Shown here: in pieces, positions 39,541 to 47,583 of the stretch | How the letters are laid out: the number at the start of each line of letters is the position of its first letter | How positions within the stretch are numbered: position 1 is the stretch's first letter | Source: Pseudomonadota bacterium | GTDB taxonomy: Bacteria; Pseudomonadota; Alphaproteobacteria; Acetobacterales; Acetobacteraceae | Direction of reading: 5' to 3' | Assembly (NCBI GenBank): GCA_021805545.1 | Contig: JAJZFB010000046.1 | Coordinates: 109,501 to 173,500, forward strand | Length of the DNA stretch: 64,000 nucleotides | Program-made: the position numbers and the translations under genes | Notes under the pieces: model-generated | Database searches by the model: none | Seen by the model: only the letters and a program-made list of their open reading frames with translations | Told to the model about the DNA's origin: nothing

Positions 39541-40530
39541 TTACGCGGCGTCCTGGCCGAAAATCGAGGCTTCCGCGCGCAATGCGGCGCGCGCGCCCTT
39601 CAGCCCGCCGGCCAGGGTTTCCAGCACATGGGCGCGCTTGAGGAACAAATGCGCGTCACATTCCGCGCTGAACCCCATGCCGCCATGAATTTGGATGTTG
39701 CGGCCCGTGTTGAAGAATGCGGCGCGGATGGCCACCACCAGCGCGGAAGCCACCTGGAAACGCGCATCCGCCCGGCCTCCGGCCATGGAAACGGCGGCGA
39801 AGGAGAGCGAATCCTTCGCCGCCTGCACCTGCATGGCCATATCGGTACAGTAATGTTTTATCGCCTGGAAAGAGCCGATGGGCACGCCGAATTGCTGGCG
39901 GATTTGCGCGTACCCCACCGCCATCTCCAGCGTGGCGGCGGCAATGCCGGTAAGCTGCGCGGCGATGAGCAGGTTGATGTCCGCGCCGATGACATCCGCG
40001 CCTTCCTGGGCGATGGGGTTGCCCGGCAGCGCCGCGGATTCCAGCGCCATGCCCCATTGCGCTTCATCCAGCAGCTTGCGCTGGGTAAGGGCTTCCGCCC
40101 TGTGCAGCGCCGCACCTTGTTCAGAAAGCACCAGCACCAGAGCGGCATTTTGCGCATCGCACAAGGTGATGCCATCCGCGTTCTGCCGCGCCACGCCAAC
40201 ACTCAGCTCGCCCGCTATAATCTGCTGCGCCAGCGCCGCATCTCCCGCCGCGATTTTGGCGGCAAGCGCCGCCGCCATGAAGCCGGGAGTGACAAGGTGG
40301 CGGCCGAATGAAGCGAACAGCAAAGCCTCTTCCACCACGCTCAGCCCGATGCCGCCTGCTTCTTCCGGCAGGGCGATGCCAAACCAGCCCAGCTCCGCCG
40401 CGGCCGGAAATTGCGCGGCATCGGCGGCATAGTTTTTATGCAGCCGGGCGACAGGGAACATTTCCTCCAGCGGGCGGCTGAAACTTTCAATCAGCTCGTG
40501 CTGCTCGGCGGTGGCGTGAAAAATGCTCAT
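39541..40530 (-). CDS. acyl-CoA dehydrogenase, short subunit (pair 2)
   Basis: 329 residues, shorter than homotetrameric enzymes (about 380). FAD-binding C-terminal blocks are seen (IRQQFGVPIGSFQAIKHYCTDM, IQIHGGMGFSAECDAHLFLKRAH). Its middle domain is reduced, and the position of the helix-G catalytic glutamate reads AAQLTG. Its start overlaps the stop of the long acyl-CoA dehydrogenase gene by four bases (ATGA). Such a long/short pair fits the alpha2-beta2 acyl-CoA dehydrogenases known from steroid side-chain degradation (FadE28-FadE29 type). Confidence 0.88.
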   Translation of the reverse strand: MSIFHATAEQHELIESFSRPLEEMFPVARLHKNYAADAAQFPAAAELGWFGIALPEEAGGIGLSVVEEALLFASFGRHLVTPGFMAAALAAKIAAGDAALAQQIIAGELSVGVARQNADGITLCDAQNAALVLVLSEQGAALHRAEALTQRKLLDEAQWGMALESAALPGNPIAQEGADVIGADINLLIAAQLTGIAAATLEMAVGYAQIRQQFGVPIGSFQAIKHYCTDMAMQVQAAKDSLSFAAVSMAGGRADARFQVASALVVAIRAAFFNTGRNIQIHGGMGFSAECDAHLFLKRAHVLETLAGGLKGARAALRAEASIFGQDAA

Positions 40531-41648
40531 CGGCTCCCCCTCGGCAGGCCGAGAACGCGTTCGGCGATGATGTTGCGTTGAATCTCGGCTGTACCGCCCG
40601 CGATAGTTTCTGAATACGCATCGAAATAATCGAAGCCCAGACCGTGCTCTTCCAAAACGTTCGGCGCGGCGATGCCGAAGATTTCGATGGAGGCTTTGGC
40701 CACGCGCTGCGCCAGCTCGGCGAAATACAGGCGGATCATCGAGCCTTCAGACCCCACCGGGCCGGTTTCGCTCTTCACCGCGAACTGATAGCTCATGGCC
40801 CGCAGCGCCGCGGCATCGGCGCGCAAATCCATCAGCGTTTCGGCCAGGGCCACATCCTTGTTCGCGGCAATCAGCTCTTCCACGCGCTGGCCCAGCGAAA
40901 TTTGCAAGGCGAGCGAGGCCGTGCCGCGCTCGAACCCCAGCGTGGACATGGCGGTTTTCCAGCCATTATTCAGCCCGCCAACGACGTTGGAGAGCGGAAT
41001 ACGCACATTGTCGTAGAACACTTCCGCGAACTTCGCAGGCCCGGCCATGGTTTTTATGGGCCGCACGGTTATGCCCGGCGTGTCCATCTTGCAGATGACC
41101 CAGCTCAGCCCATGGTGGCGCGCGGAATCGGGGTCCGTGCGCAGCAGCAGCTCCTGGTAATCGGCAATGTCGGCGTAGCTGGACCAGATTTTCTGGCCGT
41201 TCACCACCAGCTCATCGCCTTCCACCACGCCCTTGGTGCGCAGCGATGCCAGGTCGGACCCGGTATTCGGCTCGGAGAAGCCTTGGCACCAGATCACCTC
41301 GCCCTTCATGATCCTGGGCAGGTGAAACGATTTCTGCTCATCCGTGCCGCAGGCAATAAGCGTGGGGCCGGCATGGTTGGTGCCGACAAAGCAGGCATTA
41401 TGCGTGCTGGGCGCGTTGGCGCGGGCATATTCCTCGAACCACGCGATCTGCTGCAATACGGAAGCCTCGCGCCCGCCATAGGCTTGCGGCCAGGTAAGCC
41501 CGGCCCAGCCGCCCTCATACTGGCGCTTCTGCCAGGCCAGGGCGTAGTCGCGCGATTCCGGCCCTTCCATGGGCGCGGCATGGTGCGGCACATTGGCTTG
41601 CAGCCAGGCGCGGGCGCGGGCGCGGAATTCGTCCAGGGATTCGCTCAT
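40527..41648 (-). CDS. acyl-CoA dehydrogenase, long catalytic subunit (pair 2)
   Basis: 373 residues. Flavin/substrate blocks: WCQGFSEPNTGSDLASLRTKGVVEGDELVVNGQKIWSS, then STLGFERGTASLALQ, whose Glu sits where isovaleryl-type enzymes carry the base, and IAGGTAEIQRNIIAERVLGLP at the end. It introduces a double bond into an acyl-CoA, passing electrons to ETF. Both ends overlap neighbouring acyl-CoA dehydrogenase genes by ATGA, giving strict co-translation with the short subunit. Confidence 0.93.
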   Translation of the reverse strand: MSESLDEFRARARAWLQANVPHHAAPMEGPESRDYALAWQKRQYEGGWAGLTWPQAYGGREASVLQQIAWFEEYARANAPSTHNACFVGTNHAGPTLIACGTDEQKSFHLPRIMKGEVIWCQGFSEPNTGSDLASLRTKGVVEGDELVVNGQKIWSSYADIADYQELLLRTDPDSARHHGLSWVICKMDTPGITVRPIKTMAGPAKFAEVFYDNVRIPLSNVVGGLNNGWKTAMSTLGFERGTASLALQISLGQRVEELIAANKDVALAETLMDLRADAAALRAMSYQFAVKSETGPVGSEGSMIRLYFAELAQRVAKASIEIFGIAAPNVLEEHGLGFDYFDAYSETIAGGTAEIQRNIIAERVLGLPRGSR

Positions 41649-42574
41649 GGCACCTTACCCGCCCACACCGCATCCGCCGCCGCCAGGGCGGAACCGCTGC
41701 TGCCGCCCATTTCGCCCAGCAGCGCGCGCAGGCGGTAGGTCCAATGGTGCAGCGGAAATTCCAGGGTCAGCCCCATGGCGCCGCAGAACTGGTGCAGATC
41801 GTTACAGAATTTCGGCGTGGCATCCTGCGCGTAGGTGGCGGCAATGGCGGCATCGGCCTCGCTGTCGGACCACGCGGCGCGCAAAGCCAGCCAACGTGTG
41901 GCCTGGCCTTGCTCGGCGGCCATCACCAAACGGTGCTGCACGGCCTGGAACGAGCCAATGGGCCGCCCGAATTGCTGGCGGGTTTTCACATGCTCCAGCA
42001 CCGTATCCAGCGCCGATTGCATGAGCCCCGCGGCCTCTACCGCAATGGCCATGCGCCAGCGGCGGCGCAGCTCCGCCACGCGCCCGGCGCCCAGAGAAAC
42101 CGCAGGCAGCGCCCCGGGGTTTTTCAACCTGCCATACGGGTAGGCAAAGAGCGTTTCCACATCTTCCACCGCGCCTTCGGGAATATCGATGCGCAGCACA
42201 TCGTCGCCTTTATCCACCAGCAGCGTTTTGGCCATGGGCAAAAACCGCGCGGGCGCGGCGGCGGAGCCGGAAACCAGCGCCACGGGGCGGCGCCCGGCAT
42301 CTTCCAAGAAGGATGGCGCGATGAGGATGGACGCTGCCGCTTCCACCGAGACCGGCAGCTTCGCCAGCGCCTCCACAATCAGCGCGCCATCCAGCAGGCC
42401 GAAGCCCTCGGATTGCGTGATCTCGAAAAACCCGCCCGTGGTCAGCTCATCATCCAATGGCTGCGAGTAGGCCGAGACGACAGGATCCTTGGGCGCCTCG
42501 ATATTCAGCGTCCCGATCAATTGCTCCAGGCCGCCAAGAATGGCGCTCTGGTCTTCGGATAAATCAAACTGCAC
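41645..42574 (-). CDS. acyl-CoA dehydrogenase, short subunit (pair 1)
   Basis: 309 residues if started at GTG 42574 (VQFDLSEDQSAIL), which has GGTGAG seven bases upstream and gives the usual ACAD N-terminus; TTG 42598 is a longer alternative. Blocks TRQQFGRPIGSFQAVQHRLV and FCGAMGLTLEFPLHHWTYRLRAL mark the C-terminal FAD domain, but much of the middle beta domain is eroded. It overlaps both flanking dehydrogenase genes. It is likely the non-catalytic or FAD-sharing partner of the long subunit encoded upstream. Confidence 0.85.
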   Translation of the reverse strand: MQFDLSEDQSAILGGLEQLIGTLNIEAPKDPVVSAYSQPLDDELTTGGFFEITQSEGFGLLDGALIVEALAKLPVSVEAAASILIAPSFLEDAGRRPVALVSGSAAAPARFLPMAKTLLVDKGDDVLRIDIPEGAVEDVETLFAYPYGRLKNPGALPAVSLGAGRVAELRRRWRMAIAVEAAGLMQSALDTVLEHVKTRQQFGRPIGSFQAVQHRLVMAAEQGQATRWLALRAAWSDSEADAAIAATYAQDATPKFCNDLHQFCGAMGLTLEFPLHHWTYRLRALLGEMGGSSGSALAAADAVWAGKVP

Positions 42575-43718
42575 GGCGTGGCTCACCTGGTAGGTCAAGA
42601 TAACGGCGGGCGGCGAGGTTCAGCTGAATCTCGGCGGCACCCGAGGCAATGCCGGCGGCAATGGCGCGCTGGTGATGCGCGATCTGCATCTGGTCATCGC
42701 CCAGCAAGCCTTCCGGCATGAATTCGGTCATGAAATCATTCACCGCGTGGTCGGCCTGCACAATGGCCCAGCGCGCAAGGTTGCCATAGGCATCCTGCGG
42801 CGCCTGCGTGGCGCGCTGGTGCACCACGCGGTACACCATCAGCCGCGCGGCCTCGCACATGGCCAGAGCGCGCCCGGCGCGGTCGCGTATAATCGGGTCG
42901 TTAAAGCGCCCATCGGCCTGCAGCTTGGCCGCCGCGCGGTCCAGTATGCGGCGCGAGAAGGCGTAGCGCGGAATGCCGATGCGCTCATTCTGCAACGCGA
43001 AGGTGATAATCTCCCAGGCCTGGCCTTCCTCGCCCAGAAGATTCTCGGCGGGCACGAACACATCGGTGAAAAACACCTCGTGAATATCGCCCTCGCCGAT
43101 GAGCGCGGGAATCTGCTTCACCTGCACGCCGGGGCTGCTCATATCCAGCAGCAGAATGACAATCGCGCCTTTGCCGGCGGAGGATGTGCGGGCCAGCAGG
43201 AAGCAATGCGTGGCAAGCCCGGCGTAAGAGGTCCACACCTTGGCGCCGTTCACCACATAGCCGCCCTCCACCTTCTCGGCCTTGGTGCGCAGGCTGGCGA
43301 GGTCGGACCCAGCGGATGGCTCGGAGAAGCCCTGGCACCAGATGACGGAACCTTCCGCGATTTGCGGGAAATACTTGGCCTTTTGCGCCTCGTTGGCGTA
43401 GCGCATCAGCACCGGGCCAATCCAGTTCACGTTCATGTACTGGGGGCCGCGCGGCTCGCCCGCCGCCCACAGCTCTTCGCCCATAATAAACTGGTCCCAC
43501 ACGGACATGTCGTTACCGCCATATTCCTTGGGCCAGTGCGAGATCAGCAAGCCTTCATCCGCCAGGCGCTTGCAGAAGATTTTGGAAAACGCCGTCTGCG
43601 CGTCCGAGCCGGGGCCATGCACCGCGATCTCGTCCCAATTCTCCGGCAGCTCTTTCGCCAGCAGCGTTTTCACGCGCGCGCGATGCTCCTCCTGTTCCGG
43701 GGTCCAACCGAATTCCAT
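42564..43718 (-). CDS. acyl-CoA dehydrogenase, long catalytic subunit (pair 1)
   Basis: 384 residues. FGWTPEQEEHRARVKTLL at the N-terminus, WPKEYGG, WCQGFSEPSAGSDLASLRTKAEKVEGGYVVNGAKVWTSYAG in the beta domain, ALQNERIGIPRYA with the candidate catalytic Glu, and SGAAEIQLNLAARRYLDLP at the end. It dehydrogenates an acyl-CoA, feeding ETF. Its stop overlaps the short-subunit start. It follows the acyl-CoA synthetase gene by 56 bases in the same direction. Confidence 0.93.
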   Translation of the reverse strand: MEFGWTPEQEEHRARVKTLLAKELPENWDEIAVHGPGSDAQTAFSKIFCKRLADEGLLISHWPKEYGGNDMSVWDQFIMGEELWAAGEPRGPQYMNVNWIGPVLMRYANEAQKAKYFPQIAEGSVIWCQGFSEPSAGSDLASLRTKAEKVEGGYVVNGAKVWTSYAGLATHCFLLARTSSAGKGAIVILLLDMSSPGVQVKQIPALIGEGDIHEVFFTDVFVPAENLLGEEGQAWEIITFALQNERIGIPRYAFSRRILDRAAAKLQADGRFNDPIIRDRAGRALAMCEAARLMVYRVVHQRATQAPQDAYGNLARWAIVQADHAVNDFMTEFMPEGLLGDDQMQIAHHQRAIAAGIASGAAEIQLNLAARRYLDLPGEPRRAV

Positions 43719-43774
43719 TTGCTCTACTCCACACCACGCGCGGCAAAAGCGCGCGGCCCATTATGCACCATCAT

Positions 43775-45418
43775 TCAGCCCTCCGCCTTTTCCAGCGCAG
43801 GGTTCAGCACCATGTCGCGCAGCACGTTCTTCAGCACCTTGCCCGCGGCATTGCGCGGCAGAGAGGCCCGCAATTCCACGCGCTCGGGGATTTTGAACTT
43901 GGCCACGTTGCGCGCGTTGAGGAAGTCTCGCAGATCGGCCACGCCTGGCACCTGGCCAGGGGCGGGCACAATCACCGCGCAGGCCAGCTCGCCGGTGCGC
44001 GCATCCGGCAGGCCGACAATGGAAATTTCCGCGATGGCCGGATGCTCGATGAGCATGTCCTCCACCTCTTTCGGCGCGATATTCTCGCCATTGCGGATGA
44101 TGATGTCCTTGGCGCGGCCCGTGATAACGAGATATTCACCATCGACGAGCTTGGCCAGATCGCCGGTGATGAAATACCCGTCCGCGTCGAACCGGCCTTC
44201 CTCATCCTCGGGCCGCAAATAGCCCAGCAGGGTTTGCGGGCCGATGGCGCACACCTCGCCCTCATCCGTTACAATCTGCCCGTCTTTATCAATCAGCTTC
44301 ACGCTGCACAGGCCGGGCTTGCCGTCGGTTTCCGCCGCATGGGCAATATCGCCGCGCGCCATGGAACCGGCGGTAATCATCGGCACTTCCGTGCAGCCAA
44401 ACACACGCGAGACGATGCAATTCTCGAACTGCGCCGCCGCATCGCGGATGAGCGAGGCCGGCACCGAAGCGCCACCGCAAATGAAGACCTTGAGCCTGGG
44501 CAGGCGCGTGCCCGCCTTGGCCGCGGCGGCCAGAAGCTGCTGCAAAAACGGTGTGGCGCCCGCCATGTGCGTGCAGCCGTATTTTTCAAACGCCGCCACC
44601 GCCGCATCCGGCTCCCAGGCCTCTTGCAGCACCACTTTCGTACCCGCCAGCAAGGGCAGCTCGAACGCGTAAAGCGAGCCGCCAATATGGCTGATGGGCG
44701 AGGGCACGAAGAAGCAATCGCCCGCCTCCACATACCAATAGCGATGAATCTGGGTGACCGCGGCGGCAATGGTGTTGTGGCTGTGCAGCACGCCCTTGGC
44801 GCGGCCCGATGTACCGGAGGTATACATCACCATCTTCACGCTATCCGGGTCCACCTTGGGCAGCGCGGCATCGTGCCGCTCGGCCAGCAGCGCCGCGTAT
44901 GAGGTGGCGCCGGGCACATCGCCGCGCAGCACCACAACCTCCACGGGGGTGCGGAGCTTGGCATTCACGTCGCGCATCATCTCCACGTAATCGAACTTAC
45001 GGAACAGCGCGGGCACGAAGATCATGCGGCTGCCGCAATCGTCGAGCGTGAAGATCACCTCGCTGTTGCGGTAATTCGGCAGGATGAGGTTGGCCACCAG
45101 CCCGGCAAAGGTGGCGGCCAGATAAATAACGGTGGCCTCGTGCCAGTTGGGCAGCATGATGGAAACCACATCGCCCGGTTTCAGCCCCCGCGCCACGAAG
45201 GCACGGGCCAAATCCTGTGCCTCGCCCACCAGCGCGCGCACCGTAAGGCTGCGCTGCTCATCCACCACGATAATCCGCTCAGGGTCAGCCGCCAGCAGGC
45301 GCAGCGCCACATCGCCAGCTGTCTCGCCCGGCCAGGTGCCATCGGCACGGTAGGCAGCGGCGCGGGCTTCATCCCAGCGCAGCGACCAGCCATGAATTTC
45401 CCGGCGCGCCTCGGCCAT
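43775..45418 (-). CDS. AMP-dependent acyl-CoA synthetase
   Basis: 547 residues, ANL superfamily. ATP/AMP motifs: MVMYTSGTSGRAKGVLHSH (P-loop-like A3), FGCTEVPM (A5), GYFITGDLAKLVDGEYLVITGRAKDIIIRNGENIAPKEVE (A7-A8), and the catalytic lysine region RNAAGKVLKNVLR near the end. It activates a carboxylic acid to its CoA ester via an acyl-adenylate. Its start overlaps the SDR stop (TGATG). It probably primes the substrate for the dehydrogenase pairs downstream. Confidence 0.93.
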   Translation of the reverse strand: MAEARREIHGWSLRWDEARAAAYRADGTWPGETAGDVALRLLAADPERIIVVDEQRSLTVRALVGEAQDLARAFVARGLKPGDVVSIMLPNWHEATVIYLAATFAGLVANLILPNYRNSEVIFTLDDCGSRMIFVPALFRKFDYVEMMRDVNAKLRTPVEVVVLRGDVPGATSYAALLAERHDAALPKVDPDSVKMVMYTSGTSGRAKGVLHSHNTIAAAVTQIHRYWYVEAGDCFFVPSPISHIGGSLYAFELPLLAGTKVVLQEAWEPDAAVAAFEKYGCTHMAGATPFLQQLLAAAAKAGTRLPRLKVFICGGASVPASLIRDAAAQFENCIVSRVFGCTEVPMITAGSMARGDIAHAAETDGKPGLCSVKLIDKDGQIVTDEGEVCAIGPQTLLGYLRPEDEEGRFDADGYFITGDLAKLVDGEYLVITGRAKDIIIRNGENIAPKEVEDMLIEHPAIAEISIVGLPDARTGELACAVIVPAPGQVPGVADLRDFLNARNVAKFKIPERVELRASLPRNAAGKVLKNVLRDMVLNPALEKAEG

Positions 45419-46203
45419 CAGCTCTGCGTCCCCACCGGCACGGCGGTTGCCGCTTCTTCAGAGAGGAATTTAGTGGAAGACCAGCCGCCATCCACCATCA
45501 GTATCTGGCCGGTGATGAATTTCGCCTTGTCTGACAGCAGGAAGGCGATGGCCTCGGCCGCGTCATCCGCCGTGCCGGTGCGCGCCAGCGGCGTCATGTC
45601 GAAATTCATGCGGCGGAAACGCGGGGTTTCCCAGGCATATTCCGTCATTGGCGTTTCCAGCACGCCCGGCGCCACCACGTTGGTGCGGATGTTGCGCCGC
45701 CCATATTGTGCCGCCATATGCTTGGTAAGCCCAACCAGCCCAGCCTTGGCCGCGGAATACATGCCGCCGCGCAAACCGCCGATAACGGCGAAAGTGGAGG
45801 CCACATTCACGATCGACCCGCCATCTTCCATCACATTCAGCGCCTCGCGGCAGAAGCGGAACGGGGCGCGGAGCAGCACGCTCCATACGGAATCCAGCAG
45901 CTCGTCAGAGGTTTCGTGCACAGGGGCGGGTTTGCCGAAACCGGCATTGTTCACCAGGTAGTCCAGCCGCCCGAATTCCGAGATGGCCAGCGCCGCGGCG
46001 CGGGCGGGGGCTTCGTCTGCGGTTACATCCATGGCGGCCACCGCCACGGGCACGCGGTCCTTCAGCTCTTGCTTCAGCGCCTCCAGCGGCTCCACCCGGC
46101 GGCCCACCGCCACAATGGCCACGTTATCCACCGCAAGCGCGTGCGCGGTGGCATGACCGACACCGGATCCAGCACCGGTAATAATGGCGACTTTCCTGGT
46201 AAT
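45418..46203 (-). CDS. SDR-family oxidoreductase with apparent ATT start
   Basis: The frame must extend upstream of the first in-frame ATG (46131) because the cofactor motif VAIITGAGSGVG lies at about residues 5-16 of the extended frame. No ATG, GTG or TTG is available there. An ATT at 46201-46203 has AGGAG eight bases upstream, and gives ITRKVAIITGAG where relatives read MxRKVAIITGAG. The rest is a canonical classical SDR: NNAGFG, SIVNVAS and active site YSAAKAG; 261 residues. It likely oxidises a hydroxyacyl-CoA or ring hydroxyl. The alternative is a sequence error in the start codon. Confidence 0.8.
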   Translation of the reverse strand: MTRKVAIITGAGSGVGHATAHALAVDNVAIVAVGRRVEPLEALKQELKDRVPVAVAAMDVTADEAPARAAALAISEFGRLDYLVNNAGFGKPAPVHETSDELLDSVWSVLLRAPFRFCREALNVMEDGGSIVNVASTFAVIGGLRGGMYSAAKAGLVGLTKHMAAQYGRRNIRTNVVAPGVLETPMTEYAWETPRFRRMNFDMTPLARTGTADDAAEAIAFLLSDKAKFITGQILMVDGGWSSTKFLSEEAATAVPVGTQS

Positions 46204-46239
46204 GGTACTTACTCCTGCGCTTTCATTCTTGGTGCCCGT

Positions 46240-46268
46240 GTATATGTCACGCGGTCCATAGAAGGCAA
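46240..46268 (-). promoter_or_regulatory. candidate promoter of the SDR-synthetase-dehydrogenase operon
   Basis: On the minus strand TTGCCT (46263-46268) and ATATAC (46240-46245) are 17 bases apart, about 40 bases upstream of the SDR start. It lies just after a strong terminator that ends the preceding operon, so a new promoter is expected here. Confidence 0.45.
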
Positions 46269-46361
46269 ATTCCCGGTTTTTTGTGCCGGTGGCATAAGGA
46301 GCACGCCGCCTGCCCCGCCAACCCGTCCCCTGATTCTGTACCCAGGCGCCAAGGCCCGCGC

Positions 46362-46395
46362 AAAAAAAATACGGCGCCGTTACCGGCGCCGTATT
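46362..46395 (-). terminator. strong Rho-independent terminator
   Basis: A perfect 12-bp stem, AATACGGCGCCG (46368-46379) and CGGCGCCGTATT (46384-46395), with a 4-base loop, followed on the minus strand by eight T. It closes the acyl-CoA synthetase / acyl dehydratase operon 34 bases after its last stop. Confidence 0.92.
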
Positions 46396-46428
46396 GCAAA
46401 AGCCAAGGCTGGTCAGCCCGGCCCGTTA

Positions 46429-47583
46429 TTATGCGCCGCGCTTGGGCAGCTGCACCACGGCCACGCCGGCGGCGGAAAGCTCGTCGTTATGCGTGCGCGC
46501 CTGCTGGGTGATCTCCACCAGTGCCTTGCCGTTTTCCTCGTACTTGCGGGTCACTTCGCCGTTGATGAGGATCACGTCGCCTTCCGGGTTGTGGCGGCGG
46601 ATCTGGCTCTTGGCCTTGTGCAGGAAGCCGGCATCGCCCATCCAGTTGGTGGCGTGGTGCGTCAGCCAGGAGCAGCGCTCGGGGCCGTAATCATACGCGC
46701 CGGGCGCGCCGACCATGTGGGCGAACTCTTCTTCCCAGTGCACGCGCTCGGGGCAGTCGGGGATACCGAAACGGTTCTTGATGCCAAGGCCCGGGTGCTT
46801 GTCGAACATCTTCCACGCAATTTTGTTGGTGCGGATGTAAAGCCCGCCCCAGCCCTGCGCGTAGCCGATGAAGCCGGTCACGGTCATCGGGCCTTTCAGC
46901 ATGGTCGGCAGCTTGTCGCCGACACTCACATCCTCGAAGTAACGCGGCGTGGCGCCACGGATTTCTTCGTTGCGGTAGTGCTTGTAGAATTCCTGCAGCT
47001 CTTCCTCGGTGAACTTCTTCACACCGCGCGCACGCGCCTCAGTGTACTTGGTGCCGACTTCGCGCGCCTGGTCGCGGTCGGTACGGAAGCACCAGCTATC
47101 CGCATCGGCCACCAGGTCGCCATGCTGGTTGTAGAATTTCACGTTGTAAATCTGCTGGAACGAGCGCCCGGCGAAGCGCGTCTGGTGCTCGATCAGGTCT
47201 TTCAGCCGCGCTTCCGTGGTAATCACGTCGTTGCGCAGCACGGGCTTGTGCCAGGTCCAGTCCGCACCGGCCCACATGGCATGCGTGCCGGCCAGGCCGC
47301 CCACATAGCCAGAGATGATGCGGCTGGTGGTGAACAGGAAGCTGGGCAGCGCCACGATGGTGCCGTACTGCGTCTTGGCGGCATATTCCGGGTCGTTCCA
47401 CAGGGGATTATCGTCGCCAATGCCGTGCGCGTAATGGCGGATGCCGTCACGCGTGGCTTCGTAGTTCCACGGCTCCACCGTATCGGTAATCAGCACGCCA
47501 ATGCGGCTGCGCAGATCATCGAGCGCCTGCTCGGTGATCTTGGGGAAGTATTTATTCGCCGGGGCGGCGGTCTCACTGCTCAT
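46429..47583 (-). CDS. MaoC/FAS1-like acyl dehydratase (double hot-dog), second copy
   Basis: 384 residues, same layout as the protein at 9817-11019: YEATRDGIRHYAHGIGDDNPLWNDPEYAAKTQYG at the N-terminus, HMVGAPGAYDYGPERCSWLTHHATNWMGDAGFLHKAKSQIRRHNPEGD in the C-terminal half. The two share blocks such as YDYGPxRxxW and NWMGDAxFL. It is a putative enoyl-CoA hydratase. Its start overlaps the upstream acyl-CoA synthetase stop by one base (TAATG), so the ligase and dehydratase are made together. The terminator at 46362 ends this unit. Confidence 0.8.
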   Translation of the reverse strand: MSSETAAPANKYFPKITEQALDDLRSRIGVLITDTVEPWNYEATRDGIRHYAHGIGDDNPLWNDPEYAAKTQYGTIVALPSFLFTTSRIISGYVGGLAGTHAMWAGADWTWHKPVLRNDVITTEARLKDLIEHQTRFAGRSFQQIYNVKFYNQHGDLVADADSWCFRTDRDQAREVGTKYTEARARGVKKFTEEELQEFYKHYRNEEIRGATPRYFEDVSVGDKLPTMLKGPMTVTGFIGYAQGWGGLYIRTNKIAWKMFDKHPGLGIKNRFGIPDCPERVHWEEEFAHMVGAPGAYDYGPERCSWLTHHATNWMGDAGFLHKAKSQIRRHNPEGDVILINGEVTRKYEENGKALVEITQQARTHNDELSAAGVAVVQLPKRGA

